Part shown: in pieces, positions 17,480-25,788 of the stretch
How positions within the stretch are numbered: the stretch's first letter is position 1
Layout of the letters: the number at the start of each line of letters is the position of its first letter
Assembly: GCA_038731975.1 (NCBI GenBank)
Contig: JAVYQJ010000001.1
Coordinates: 1-64,000, forward strand
Source: Thermofilaceae archaeon
Lineage (GTDB): Archaea; Thermoproteota; Thermoprotei; Thermofilales; Thermofilaceae
Reading direction: 5' to 3'
Length of the DNA: 64,000 bases
Made by a program: the position numbers and the translations under genes
Notes under the pieces: model-generated
The model's input: only the letters and a program-made list of their open reading frames with translations
The model's database searches: none
What the model was told of the DNA's origin: nothing

Positions 17480-17800
17480 AGCGGCCGCACATGATGAGGG
17501 TGTGAACCCCCAACTGGCGCACCGGCGACGGTGCGCTGGGAGGCGGGCGAGTAAGCCGCCCTTAGCGGCCGACATCATAACGCCCCGCACTGGACGTCCA
17601 CGGTCGAAAGGCTGGGGAGGCCGGGGGGCGGGCCCCTCGAGGAAAACCAGTGAAGGGTGAGATGCGCACCAGGCGCGGACCGAAAACCCCGTAGGTTCCG
17701 CGCTTGTCCTCTGGCTCACCGACCAAAGAATCTTTGCTCTTGCGGTGAGTACGGGAGAGCGAGGGGCTGATTGTGGGACAAATCGATGAGGTGGGGGTCC
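17480..17800 (+). ncRNA. Unassigned GC-rich structured RNA candidate
   Basis: About 320 bp between trpS and the AbrB-like gene carry no credible protein but are much richer in G+C than the genes around. Perfect hairpins are visible: GGCGCACCG-GCGA-CGGTGCGC (17516-17537, GNRA loop), GGCGG/CCGCC just after, CTCACCG/CGGTGAG around 17714-17749, and GGCGCGGACC/GGTTCCGCGC around 17672-17703. AACCCCCA (17505-17512) can pair with TGGGGGTC (17792-17799), closing the whole element. GNRA-type loops (GCGA, GAAA) occur only when read on the plus strand, hence my strand choice. I could not find the conserved motifs of RNase P RNA or SRP RNA. Confidence 0.45.
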
Positions 17801-17811
17801 GCGGCGGAAAG

Positions 17812-17822
17812 CCATATATATG
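17812..17822 (+). promoter_or_regulatory. BRE/TATA promoter of AbrB-like gene
   Basis: CATATATATG preceded by GGAAAGC (purine-rich BRE) lies 27-28 bp before ATG 17845. The box is palindromic, but the BRE-like sequence is on the plus side only. Confidence 0.6.
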
Positions 17823-17844
17823 TGGAAAGGTGGCCTACTAGACG

Positions 17845-18138
17845 ATGGGGTACGAGGTTGAAACGGGAAGATCCCCCCTTCCCTATGAGTCAAAAGTCTA
17901 CATAAACAATCAGGTTTTAATACCGGCATCGATCGTGAAGGCCCTCAACCTACGTGACGTAAAGAGGGCGCGCATAACCCTGGAACACATGGGGTCAGAG
18001 GTTATCGTTGAAGTGAAGCTGTTGAGGACTCGTCACACCGACTCGCGCCAGTTCACTATACCTAAGAGCGCTAGAGACAGGTACGGAATATCACCTGGCT
18101 CAATGGTAAAGATAAAAAGCATCGAACCCTTAGATTGA
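17845..18138 (+). CDS. AbrB/SpoVT-like swapped-hairpin protein, two tandem half-domains
   Basis: The 97-residue protein has two copies of the AbrB beta-hairpin pattern: KVYINNQVLIPASIVKALNL near residues 17-36 and RQFTIPKSARDRYGISPGSMVKI near residues 68-90. Such proteins are DNA-binding regulators, often of adjacent genes or as antitoxins; there is no toxin gene next to it here. ATG 17845 is leaderless with a strong TATA box. A C/D sRNA candidate starts 4 bp after its stop codon. Confidence 0.75.
   Translation: MGYEVETGRSPLPYESKVYINNQVLIPASIVKALNLRDVKRARITLEHMGSEVIVEVKLLRTRHTDSRQFTIPKSARDRYGISPGSMVKIKSIEPLD
18111..18119 (+). promoter_or_regulatory. TATA-like element of the 18142 sRNA
   Basis: AGATAAAAA inside the 3' end of the AbrB-like gene is centred about 27 bp before the expected 5' end of the C/D RNA that follows. 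Confidence 0.4.
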
Positions 18139-18141
18139 TGG

Positions 18142-18195
18142 GAATGAAGACGGGTCAAAGCTCTGAGAGGTGAAGAGACCGCTACACCTGACCTG
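18142..18195 (+). ncRNA. Box C/D guide sRNA candidate
   Basis: C box TGAAGA (18145-18150), 12-nt guide CGGGTCAAAGCT, D' CTGA (18163-18166), 4-nt spacer, C' TGAAGA (18171-18176), 11-nt guide GACCGCTACAC, D CTGA (18188-18191). Spacing is that of archaeal dual-guide C/D RNAs, and the same TGAAGA boxes and 4-nt spacer recur in the RNA at 9037. Predicted targets would read AGCUUUGACCCG and GUGUAGCGGUC; I could not place them by memory in rRNA. Confidence 0.6.
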
Positions 18196-18358
18196 TTCAG
18201 CATCGAAAGCATTCATCCCGTTCACATCGACCGGATTTCAAGCCGCTTTGAGCGATACTGTAACAGTAACCGTTCTCCGCTATATAGGTCCGCGTTACCA
18301 GTGAAATACGGTTTATTGCAAAGATTAAGGGAAACTAGTTATCAGCGAAGTTTAGTCC

Positions 18359-18745
18359 GTGGAACTGAAGGAGCTTAACGCTAAGCTGAAGGGCTTGTAC
18401 TCGAAGTACGAGGAGATATCGCGCCAGGGGGATTTTGAAAGTGCTCTGGAGGCAGGTCTCGAGATTTTCAACGAGCTGTTAACGTTCGTTAAAGCGAACG
18501 TTGTGGATGCGCTTGCGAATCCATTCGTGCGAGAAGTCGCCTTAGGCGTGCTGATAGAGTACGAGAGGGGTTTATCATTCGTCAAAGGAGCGCGTGAAGC
18601 ATTCCGCTCCGCTCCCCCGCTTTATGCATCCAGCATCGCTGAACAAACTCTCGAAGCATTAAATCTCTACCTTAACGGTCTTTTCAACTTCGCTGTTGGA
18701 GCCCTGCTGATTATGGCAGACCTATCTAGCTACGCATCATCGTAG
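18359..18745 (+). CDS. Small all-helical protein of unknown function
   Basis: The 128-residue product (GTG start at 18359) is predicted to be almost entirely helical: ELNAKLKGLYSKYEEISRQ, FESALEAGLEIFNELLTF, EVALGVLIEYERGLSF and a more hydrophobic C-terminal helix (LYLNGLFNFAVGALLIMAD). No catalytic motif or metal site is visible. I do not recognise a family; a scaffold or regulatory role is possible. It is a single gene preceding the site-2 protease by 236 bp of non-coding sequence in which I see only a short A/T run near 18840. Confidence 0.55.
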   Translation: MELKELNAKLKGLYSKYEEISRQGDFESALEAGLEIFNELLTFVKANVVDALANPFVREVALGVLIEYERGLSFVKGAREAFRSAPPLYASSIAEQTLEALNLYLNGLFNFAVGALLIMADLSSYASS

Positions 18746-18980
18746 GATCGATTGATCACGACATCTCGCCCAAGGCACGCCTATAGCGTTTTCTCTGCGT
18801 CTATGCCCTCAGCGTACCTTTCTATTAGTCTAGCGCTATTGTTAAAAAATTTTTGTAGGTTAAACTGCTAAACAATGCATTTCTCACTCTTTCTCACTTC
18901 TTTCCCGACGCAGTCTAGAAGTGATAGGGGATGACGATATGTTCATAAAAGCTAGCAGTCACAGTTGGGAGGGCTAAATC

Positions 18981-20243
18981 GTGGACGCCACGTTAGCAGC
19001 ACTCTCAGTCTGTGTAGCCGTCTACTTGATCATGCTAGTTAGAGGGTACCTGGGCGATCGGAGGGTATCACTCTATGGGCCAGTAGTGATGCTGAAGTGC
19101 CAGAAATGCGTTGATCTCATCAAGCGTCTAGCGTGTACAAGGATGCGCAACATAGCGTTTGTTGCCGTGGCTTCGTGGGTCGTAGCCATGATTGCGGGGA
19201 TGGCGCTGCTGGCGATGAGCACGCTGGCGTCCTTTGAAATCCCTCCCGAGCGGGCGCCGAGCCCAGCGACGCTCATTGGGCTCCCAGGGTTGAACCCCCT
19301 GATCCCGATCACTTATGGTGCTGTGGGATTGATTGTTGCGGTAGCCGTGCACGAACTGGCGCACGGTCTCGCTCTGGCGGCCAATAGGCTCTCCATCAAG
19401 TCCGCGGGGCTCGTTTTTCTAGGCCTCCCTCTCGGTGCCTTCGTGGAACCGGGGGACGATTTCCAGAGCGCGGAGGATATCGTGAAGGTCAAAGTGTATA
19501 GCAGCGGGCCTTTCGCGAACCTAGTGGTTGCAGCACTCGCACTCTTCCTGCTCACGCAGCTCCTCGCAGGAGTGGGGCCCGTTGTTGAAGGTATTGGAGT
19601 GACGGGAATATACCCTGGCTCACCCGCCGAGAGAGCCGGGCTAAAGCCAGGAGACGTTATAACGTGGGTAGATGGTAAGCGTGTTACAGATCTCGATAGC
19701 TTCTTTTCGGCCATGGAGGGGAAGAAGGCTGGAGATGCAGTTACCATAACGCTTGGTGATAACCGCAGTTTGACGATCACGCTAGCCGATAGATTCGATT
19801 TCACTAAACGTTCCGAGGATAAGGGTAGGGGTTTCATCGGTATTGAGCTGGTAGACGTTGGCGGATTGAAGGACGCTCTTCCCCTGATATCGGGTAATCC
19901 GCTCGAAGTCGCATGGAAGCTGCTGTCAATACCGCTCGCCTTCCAGCGTCTGCTTCTATTATCGCACTTCTACAATCAACCCCCTGGCGGATGGGATACA
20001 ACCTATGTGCTACTTTGGATCTCCTGGATGAACGCAGCCATAGGTTTAACGAATGTTCTGCCAGTAGTACCGCTCGACGGGGGGTCAGCGTTAGTATCGA
20101 CAATAAAGCTTATGCTTCACAGATCCTCAGCCCAGCGCCGCGAGTTCATCGTAAAGACACTTACAGCAGTAGTTTCAGCGGTCACCGCGGCCATGATAGT
20201 CGCTCCGATCATCGTGCCCCGCTTACGCTTGCTTATCCCATAA
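18981..20243 (+). CDS. Site-2 protease (M50) with PDZ domain
   Basis: The 420-residue intramembrane metalloprotease has several hydrophobic segments, the zinc motif HELAH (124-128), a PDZ domain at about residues 200-275 (IYPGSPAERAGLKPGDVITWVDG) and the second membrane motif NVLPVVPLDGG near residue 355 that supplies the third zinc ligand. It probably cleaves membrane-anchored regulatory or signal-like proteins. A CXXC (CQKC, residues 40-43) near the N-terminus may bind metal. GTG 18981 is leaderless, with TTCATAAAAG about 25 bp upstream. A C/D sRNA candidate follows its stop codon. Confidence 0.9.
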   Translation: MDATLAALSVCVAVYLIMLVRGYLGDRRVSLYGPVVMLKCQKCVDLIKRLACTRMRNIAFVAVASWVVAMIAGMALLAMSTLASFEIPPERAPSPATLIGLPGLNPLIPITYGAVGLIVAVAVHELAHGLALAANRLSIKSAGLVFLGLPLGAFVEPGDDFQSAEDIVKVKVYSSGPFANLVVAALALFLLTQLLAGVGPVVEGIGVTGIYPGSPAERAGLKPGDVITWVDGKRVTDLDSFFSAMEGKKAGDAVTITLGDNRSLTITLADRFDFTKRSEDKGRGFIGIELVDVGGLKDALPLISGNPLEVAWKLLSIPLAFQRLLLLSHFYNQPPGGWDTTYVLLWISWMNAAIGLTNVLPVVPLDGGSALVSTIKLMLHRSSAQRREFIVKTLTAVVSAVTAAMIVAPIIVPRLRLLIP

Positions 20244-20281
20244 AGATAAAAGTAAAAGGGTGCGAGTGGAAATCTCGATAA

Positions 20282-20338
20282 AATATGATGAGATACTCCC
20301 GGCGTGGACGGGTGAACGGAACTTACCCGGCTGATTAA
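20282..20338 (+). ncRNA. Box C/D guide sRNA with predicted 23S target
   Basis: C box ATGATGA (20285-20291), 12-nt first guide, degenerate D' (GTGG) and C' (TGAACG at 20313-20318), 12-nt guide GAACTTACCCGG (20319-20330), D CTGA (20331-20334). The second guide is fully complementary to CCGGGUAAGUUC, which as I recall is the conserved 23S rRNA segment just after the 1940 loop (E. coli numbering near 1947-1958). The N+5 rule would place the 2'-O-methyl on the last G of GGG. A TATA-like AGTAAAAGG is about 26 bp upstream. Its 3' end meets the convergent phosphodiesterase gene. Confidence 0.7.
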
Positions 20339-20847
20339 ATCTCTACGATCTCGACACTCCTACTCTCTGTATCGAGGACTGCTATCGTCTTCCTCCCAGT
20401 CAGGTAGCCGCAGGCTTCGCCGGGGTTTACCACTAGGGTTCTACCCACCATTCTCACATCGATTTCGTGAGTGTGGCCGTAGACCACCACATCGAACGAT
20501 CCGGTGTTGGCGAGCCGTGTAACAACGTTCTTGGTCTCCTGAAGATCCTGTAGACCGTGCATGATCAGGAAGCTCAACCCTTCAATGTTAATGAGGAGGG
20601 GTTGCGGTGTGAGAATAGCACCCCGATCCTGCGCTACCCTTGACAGGAGTACCACCTCCCCGTCATTGTTCCCGAAAACCCCTCTAAAATCGAAACCTCG
20701 CGCAAGGATTCTCCTTAAAGTGAACGGTGCTATGATGTCACCAGCATGGATCAGAACCTTTACATTGCGACTTTCAAATTCGCTAAGTGCCTTATCTACA
20801 GCTGAAAGATTGTCGTGCGTGTCGGAAATAATACCTACCCTAACCAC
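20335..20847 (-). CDS. Calcineurin-like phosphodiesterase, YfcE/MJ0936 family
   Basis: The 170-residue metallophosphoesterase shows all family motifs in order: ISDTHDN (8-14), HAGDI (36-40), GNND (60-63), MHG (94-96) and YGHTHE (122-127). These coordinate two metal ions. Members hydrolyse phosphodiesters in vitro; physiological substrate unknown. Single gene, convergent with the C/D RNA at 20282. Confidence 0.9.
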   Translation of the reverse strand: MVRVGIISDTHDNLSAVDKALSEFESRNVKVLIHAGDIIAPFTLRRILARGFDFRGVFGNNDGEVVLLSRVAQDRGAILTPQPLLINIEGLSFLIMHGLQDLQETKNVVTRLANTGSFDVVVYGHTHEIDVRMVGRTLVVNPGEACGYLTGRKTIAVLDTESRSVEIVEI

Positions 20848-20968
20848 GGTGGATGGTTCGCAAAGCCTACTTTAAAATTTAGCTCCCAGCTCGGCTTTCT
20901 CGCAGACTCTCAAGTGACCATCCTGATCAAGGTTGATCGGGCGTCCAGATCGCTACTTACCTGTCACA

Positions 20969-21979
20969 TCACATCTTGATTACCTCTAGCAATTCGGTTT
21001 CAACACGCTCGAGTAGGTAGTCTAGCCCAATCCCCGTTAACGCCGAGATAAAAATCAAGTTCTTCGCCTTGTCGCCCAGCATTCTGACCAGCTGGGAGGC
21101 TTGCTCGGGAGTGGTTATGTCGACCTTGTTGGCCACTAGGATCAGTGATCCTCTGCCAAGGAGCTCCTCGACCTCGTTGTAAACCCTCATCTGAAAATCA
21201 AGCGGAAAGCCGCAGCTGAGAGTAGGATCGAACAGGAAAACCGTCACCCCCCTCAAGTGCTTCAGCGCAGAAACCGCGCGCCGCTCTATGGGCCCCTTCT
21301 CCGAGAGCGGTCGGTCGAGCAGGCCCGGAGTGTCGATAGCTTGGACGCGCGTATTGGCAAGCTCCAGGTGACCGACGATCACGTTCGTCGTCGTGAACGG
21401 GTAAGGCTTAACCTCGGGTTTCGCTCTCGAGATCGCTCTGAGGAGAGAGGATTTCCCAACGTTTGGTGCTCCGGCTATAACGATGGACGGTAAAGTAGGG
21501 TCGATGGACGGCAGCTTGGTAATTTCCCCCTGCCACTCCCTAATCAGCCTGAAGCACTCGTCCAAGCTTTCGAGGAGAGATTGCAGCCTACCGAAAAACG
21601 CTTTTCGAGCCTTACGCGCCTCTCTCTCCTCAGAGCTCGCCCTTACTTCTCGCGCGGCCTCTGCGGCTATTCTCCGCACCAGTCTTGCGACGGATCGTAT
21701 ACGCGAAAGGCAAACCTTGTAGGTGTTCTCATCGATCATCGTCAGCAGCAGCTCGCGGTAAAAGGGGTGAAGCGAGTCGAGGAAAGGCATGCCTAGCGCC
21801 ACCCTCAGCAGCTTTCGACTAACATACTCCGATGCTGCTCTGATCCTCGATAGCTCTATCCCCTTTATCGACGCTAATCGATCGCGCCCCCTCCTTGATG
21901 CAGCCCTAGATGCTCTACGCTTCGCAGCCTCGAATAGCTCCTCCCAACTGCTCGGTGCGGGCTCCAGCCCATCCAGCAT
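20969..21979 (-). CDS. Nog1-like GTPase
   Basis: The 336-residue protein has an N-terminal helical domain (residues 1-150, with basic helices typical of Nog1) followed by a G domain: G1 GAPNVGKSS, G3 DTPGL, G4 NKVD and a G5-like ISALTG. Nog1 is a large-subunit ribosome assembly factor in eukaryotes; the archaeal homologue is presumed to act similarly. It is divergent from the proteasome beta gene, with about 60 bp between them. Start at ATG 21979. Confidence 0.87.
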   Translation of the reverse strand: MLDGLEPAPSSWEELFEAAKRRASRAASRRGRDRLASIKGIELSRIRAASEYVSRKLLRVALGMPFLDSLHPFYRELLLTMIDENTYKVCLSRIRSVARLVRRIAAEAAREVRASSEEREARKARKAFFGRLQSLLESLDECFRLIREWQGEITKLPSIDPTLPSIVIAGAPNVGKSSLLRAISRAKPEVKPYPFTTTNVIVGHLELANTRVQAIDTPGLLDRPLSEKGPIERRAVSALKHLRGVTVFLFDPTLSCGFPLDFQMRVYNEVEELLGRGSLILVANKVDITTPEQASQLVRMLGDKAKNLIFISALTGIGLDYLLERVETELLEVIKM

Positions 21980-22041
21980 TTACACCGAAGTGGCTAGGCA
22001 ACGTTTTTATCCCTAGCTTAGCCCACAGATCGGTGGTGTAG

Positions 22042-22641
22042 GTGGCCGAGTACTACCCAGGCGCCACAGCTCTGGGGATAAAGACTCCGGAAGGGGTTGT
22101 TCTAGCAGCGGATAAGCGCGTGACTTACGGTTTTACGCTTATGAGCAAGACTGGGAAGAAGGTATTCAGAGTGCTCGACAGGATAGGGATAGCCAGCGCA
22201 GGCTTCATCGCCGACATGCAGACCCTCGCTAGAGTGCTCGAGGCCGAGATGAGGCTGTTCGAGCTGGAGAGCGGGCTCAAACCTCGCGTGTACAACGCAG
22301 CCAGGCTACTCTCCCTGATACTGCACAGTAGCAGCCGATATGCCCCCTACATAGTCGAAACAATAGTGGGGGGTATAGACGAGGAAGGGCCGCACATATA
22401 CGTGCTTGACCCCCTGGGGGCCGCCATAGAGGACGATTACGCGGCCGTAGGAACGGGGGCGCAGCTCGCCATAAGCATCGTGGAGAGCGAGTATAGGAAG
22501 GATCTTCGGTTAAGCGAGGCTAGGGCGCTCGCACTAAAGGCAGTGAAATCGGCTTTCAGCCGTGACGCTGTGAGCGGGGATGGAGTGGACCTCCTCATAA
22601 TAAGCAACGACGGCGTAAAGGAGGAATTCGTACCCGTTTAG
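22042..22641 (+). CDS. psmB: Proteasome beta subunit, catalytic Thr replaced by Ala
   Basis: The 199-residue protein is a 20S beta-type subunit. Aligned on the universal G5-I6 (here Gly12-Ile13), the position of the nucleophile Thr1 is Ala8 (GATALGI instead of TTTVGI). Asp17 and Lys33 equivalents (Asp24, Lys40) remain. This matches the known second crenarchaeal beta type (the Sulfolobus protein with an ATAIG-like N-terminus), which is thought to be catalytically inactive and to support assembly. An active beta and an alpha subunit should be elsewhere. GTG 22042 is preceded by GGTGGTG, a possible ribosome-binding site. Confidence 0.92.
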   Translation: MAEYYPGATALGIKTPEGVVLAADKRVTYGFTLMSKTGKKVFRVLDRIGIASAGFIADMQTLARVLEAEMRLFELESGLKPRVYNAARLLSLILHSSSRYAPYIVETIVGGIDEEGPHIYVLDPLGAAIEDDYAAVGTGAQLAISIVESEYRKDLRLSEARALALKAVKSAFSRDAVSGDGVDLLIISNDGVKEEFVPV

Positions 22642-23717
22642 AGCTGGGGGCACAGCTTTAGCAACCTTTCAGCTTCCCGCAGGGTCGGAGCCCAAGTTTG
22701 GACAATAACGCGTGCGCGAGGAAAGGCTTTTACAAAGCCCTCGACCCGCCAGGGGGGCATGTAGAGCACCAGACCTTTACCGGACGCTAAAACATGACGG
22801 TAGAGGTCGAACCACCGCGGTGAGCCGCAATCGTTGCCGCTGAGCTCTTCGCGAGCACCTGGAACCCACTGCATAGCTGCAAAATTCAGCTTTAACAGGA
22901 GTTCTGTGTGGACTAGCTGGCCCGGACCATCCCAGTGGTATACCGGGTGATCGAGGTGCTCACATTGCTCACGAAGGTGCGGGACGACGAACCCCTCGAA
23001 CTTTGCGGGTGAAAGCATGTAGGATATGTCGCACTGCAGCGGGTACCACCTTTTTGGCGACCAAAGCCCCATCCACGCTGAGGTACCCTCGTGGCCGTAC
23101 TCCGTCATTAATCTGGCGAACCTATCGTAGCAATCGATCCACAATCTCGTGACGTTTTCTATGGCTGCCGAAAGCTCGTTTGGACACCTGTAAAGATCCT
23201 TGAGAAGCTCCGTCGTTCCTCTTAAGGCAGCGATCACGTCTAGTACTCCTCCGATGTCTGTCATTCCGACGATGAACCTGCCCTTGTGAGCCTCGAGCGC
23301 CTTCCTCGTGGCGTTTTCCACCCGCTTCCACCAAACGTTGTTCGTGTCAAGCTCAGCCTCGCTCAGCTCCATCAGGGATCGGATGCCCCTCTCGCGCTGA
23401 TTACCAAACCACATGGTATTGTTAGTAAAGATTGGCTCGGCCCCGAGAAAGGCTGCTAGTATGCCAGCGCCAAAGTTTATCCATAGGTTTGGGTATGCTA
23501 AACCACCAAAGTAAGTTTTAGAGCACCAGTTCTCGAAATTCGCTATTGCTATTTCGGGCTGATCGGGGAATCGGCAGAAGTCCCACCCATCGTAGGGTGG
23601 TTGGCTATCATGCGGAGCTACGACCTGAATGAGCGGGGCTCTAACTTCGCCCTCCCACCACGCTGCGAAGGTTTCACGCGCGAGGTTCCAATCCTCCTTG
23701 TAAACAAGGGTCGCCAC
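22638..23717 (-). CDS. Uroporphyrinogen decarboxylase-fold protein
   Basis: About 359 residues from GTG 23717. The aromatic-rich (W/Y) sequence with GMTDIGGVLDVIAALRG, the YHWDGPGQLVHTELLL segment and a C-terminal alpha/beta barrel pattern places it in the URO-D/CMET-like superfamily. True heme synthesis is unlikely because the N-terminal substrate-binding motif of HemE is absent; related proteins are corrinoid or sugar-linked methyltransferase-like. The longer frame from 23798 overlaps tyrS by 47 bp, whereas GTG 23717 has a TATA-like ATTTATACT about 24 bp upstream. It overlaps the proteasome beta 3' end by 4 bp. Confidence 0.65.
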   Translation of the reverse strand: MATLVYKEDWNLARETFAAWWEGEVRAPLIQVVAPHDSQPPYDGWDFCRFPDQPEIAIANFENWCSKTYFGGLAYPNLWINFGAGILAAFLGAEPIFTNNTMWFGNQRERGIRSLMELSEAELDTNNVWWKRVENATRKALEAHKGRFIVGMTDIGGVLDVIAALRGTTELLKDLYRCPNELSAAIENVTRLWIDCYDRFARLMTEYGHEGTSAWMGLWSPKRWYPLQCDISYMLSPAKFEGFVVPHLREQCEHLDHPVYHWDGPGQLVHTELLLKLNFAAMQWVPGAREELSGNDCGSPRWFDLYRHVLASGKGLVLYMPPWRVEGFVKAFPRARVIVQTWAPTLREAERLLKLCPQL

Positions 23718-23751
23718 ATTTTTACGAATAGTGGAAAGTATAAATCGATGT

Positions 23752-24888
23752 CTACCTGGTGATAGATATTTCGCGCAGATCCTCCAGGTACCTTGCACCA
23801 GGGCCCTCCCTGAAGTACTTGAACGCTGGCTCCAACATCCGAGCTAGTTCTTCAGCTACAGCCAGCTTGAGGTCTAGTGGGTGTACACGCCCTTCGGTGT
23901 ACGCTTTAGCCAGCTCATCGTAGGTGGTGAAGGAGGTCTTCGTGCCGGTTTTTCGGTTAATAATCTCAAACTCCTCTTTCCTGTCCCGGAAGAGGATGAA
24001 CTTCGCGATCTCGAGGATTGGGTTAAGCTCGGTTTCTCTCGGTGGGCAGTAGGCGGCCTTCACTTTCTGCAGTATCTCCTCTGGGCTGTCGTGGATGAAG
24101 ATCGCGCTTTGAGGCTTGGACTTTGACATCTTTGCTTCGAGGATTGCCTCCTCAAGCTCGTCGCGGGAGCCGGAGGCTCTAGCCTTCAGGATGGCTGAGC
24201 GTGCTGCTTCATCTATGTTCATACCGGTCAGCAAGTGGTGGTGCACGGCAACTGGGGTGTAGCCGCCCACCCTCTCTCCGCACTCGATAGCTATCACGTG
24301 GGCTTTCCTCTGGTCCATTCCGCCGTGAGCCAGGTTCACCTTCAGGCTGAAGATGTCGGCAACCTGCATAGGCACGTACAGTAGCTGAGCGAAACTGAGG
24401 GATTCGCTCATACGCCTACCCATGATTGTCACTGATCGGCGCACGCGGGAGAGTGTCGTCTCCATTGAAACCTTAATCACGTTAGTCAGGTACTCTACTC
24501 CCAGCTTCTCGTAGAATTCTGAACCGAGGATGAAGTCCACGCGGTCCGGGTCTCCACCGACAATCTTGAGCGATACCTTTAGTGCCTCCTTAAAGTAGCC
24601 TCCCGCCACCTTCCTGATGGTCGATAGATCACCTCCCAGCTTCCTATTTATCCAGGAATGGTAGTCCGCTAGAAACACAGTGGTTTTGATGCCAGCCCGC
24701 TGAAAATCGGCGACCTTTTGCATACTGATAATCCCCGTACCTAGGTGGACGAAACCGGAGATCTCGAAGCCTATGTAGTGGCGCAGTTCTGCGGCCTCCT
24801 CAAGGTACTTAACTAATCGCTCAGGCGTTAGCACCTCCTCTGTGGGCTCCCTCATCACGAATTTTAGTACAGTTTCCGCATCCACCAC
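23752..24888 (-). CDS. tyrS: Tyrosyl-tRNA synthetase
   Basis: Class I archaeal/eukaryotic-type TyrRS, about 378 residues. HIGH-type motif is [13 protein letters not shown]-type motif is AKMSKSKPQ; the [17 protein letters not shown] segment that forms the active site is intact. I favour GTG 24888 as start: a TTTTAAG box lies about 25 bp upstream. The frame extends to GTG 24945, which would add 19 basic residues. Its 3' end lies 35 bp from the start of the URO-D-fold gene. Confidence 0.95.
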   Translation of the reverse strand: MVDAETVLKFVMREPTEEVLTPERLVKYLEEAAELRHYIGFEISGFVHLGTGIISMQKVADFQRAGIKTTVFLADYHSWINRKLGGDLSTIRKVAGGYFKEALKVSLKIVGGDPDRVDFILGSEFYEKLGVEYLTNVIKVSMETTLSRVRRSVTIMGRRMSESLSFAQLLYVPMQVADIFSLKVNLAHGGMDQRKAHVIAIECGERVGGYTPVAVHHHLLTGMNIDEAARSAILKARASGSRDELEEAILEAKMSKSKPQSAIFIHDSPEEILQKVKAAYCPPRETELNPILEIAKFILFRDRKEEFEIINRKTGTKTSFTTYDELAKAYTEGRVHPLDLKLAVAEELARMLEPAFKYFREGPGARYLEDLREISITR

Positions 24889-25017
24889 GGAGGGACTGTC
24901 TGAGCGGCGCTTAAAAGTGGCGGCTCGCACCAGCCTTCTCTTCACCTATCTGAACCCGAGTTTTTCTTCATAGCCGCCACTTTATCAATGCCTGAGAGGC
25001 ATAATAAGCTTGCTCGC

Positions 25018-25734
25018 TTATGGCGCAAATAGCAGCTCTAGGATGCAGCCGTAAAAGGTGTGGATGGCGTAACCCACCGTTAGCATGGCAACGAAGGGTA
25101 TGTAGGGCGAAACCCAAACCCACTCGCCCTGCGGCTGTTGGGGGGCTTCACTTATCCTCGCTCGGAAGACTATCTTCCTCCTACCGTCCTCCGCGATCTC
25201 CGTCAAAGTGTACGCATACCTCCTGCTCAAGTATATTCTCGTTGGGACTTTCGTCATTGTGAACAACGCGAGGAGCTTCCCTGCAGTGCTTATCTCCACC
25301 CCCTCGAACAACTCGATACCCCTCATCACGAGCAGCAGGTTTCTGGCGAACAGTGCAAGGGGGTACAAGCAGGAAGCGAGCAGAGCATTAATGAATATGG
25401 AGAGGGAAGGTATCGATGAGAGTGGCGCGCGCCAATCAGGAGGTGTCGCAAGGCCTAAGCACGCAATCGCTAGGAAATCTGCATCCCCCATTAACCCGAG
25501 GGTCGGTAAGGCTAAGCCTAGCGCGAACGCTACGTACACTGAGATGAAGTATAGGATTAACTGACTCCTATCAAAGGTTGCCAGCTCCGGGAAGATTAAT
25601 GCTGCTGAAGCGATTACGAGGATCAACCATACGGCATCGTCAACCTCTCTGCTCTTAATGTCAGAGTATGCCGCGTAACCGAGGATCGCCAGCGTCACCG
25701 CCGCTCTCGCTGCCTGAAGAGGGCCATGGATCAC
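25018..25734 (-). CDS. Archaeal prepilin/preflagellin peptidase (A24 family)
   Basis: The 238-residue membrane protein has about six hydrophobic helices. The two catalytic aspartates are Asp25 (AAYSDIKSREVDD) and Asp84 (LMGDAD), the pattern of PibD/FlaK peptidases that cut class III signal peptides of archaellins and pilins. A soluble insert with ARISEAPQQPQGEW precedes the last helix. No pilin gene is in this window. The start is GTG 25734. A T-rich box (CTTTTTAAT, 25752-25760) may serve both this gene and the divergent GluRS. Confidence 0.83.
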   Translation of the reverse strand: MIHGPLQAARAAVTLAILGYAAYSDIKSREVDDAVWLILVIASAALIFPELATFDRSQLILYFISVYVAFALGLALPTLGLMGDADFLAIACLGLATPPDWRAPLSSIPSLSIFINALLASCLYPLALFARNLLLVMRGIELFEGVEISTAGKLLALFTMTKVPTRIYLSRRYAYTLTEIAEDGRRKIVFRARISEAPQQPQGEWVWVSPYIPFVAMLTVGYAIHTFYGCILELLFAP

Positions 25735-25788
25735 GGCACTTTCTCAAAACGCTTTTTAATAGCTGTTACTGCGAGTCGCTTGGGTCAC

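Noticed and set aside
17310-17490. 60-codon N-terminal extension of TrpRS
   Set aside because: The conserved protein begins at ATG 17310, which has a TATA-like box at leaderless distance.
17480-17800. RNase P RNA or SRP RNA identity for the GC-rich island
   Set aside because: No GAGGAA-type CR-I with matching ACAGA CR-V, and no GGAA/AGCA helix 8 motif on either strand.
17303-17929. Long open frame on the minus strand across the GC-rich island
   Set aside because: Composition is rich in P, R, S and C, has no domain pattern, and follows from high G+C; hairpins argue for RNA instead.
24935-24980. Two TGAAGA boxes 22 nt apart on the minus strand near the tyrS start, resembling a C/D RNA
   Set aside because: D' reads CAGA and no D box follows at 10-13 nt; the second box is in the alternative tyrS start region.
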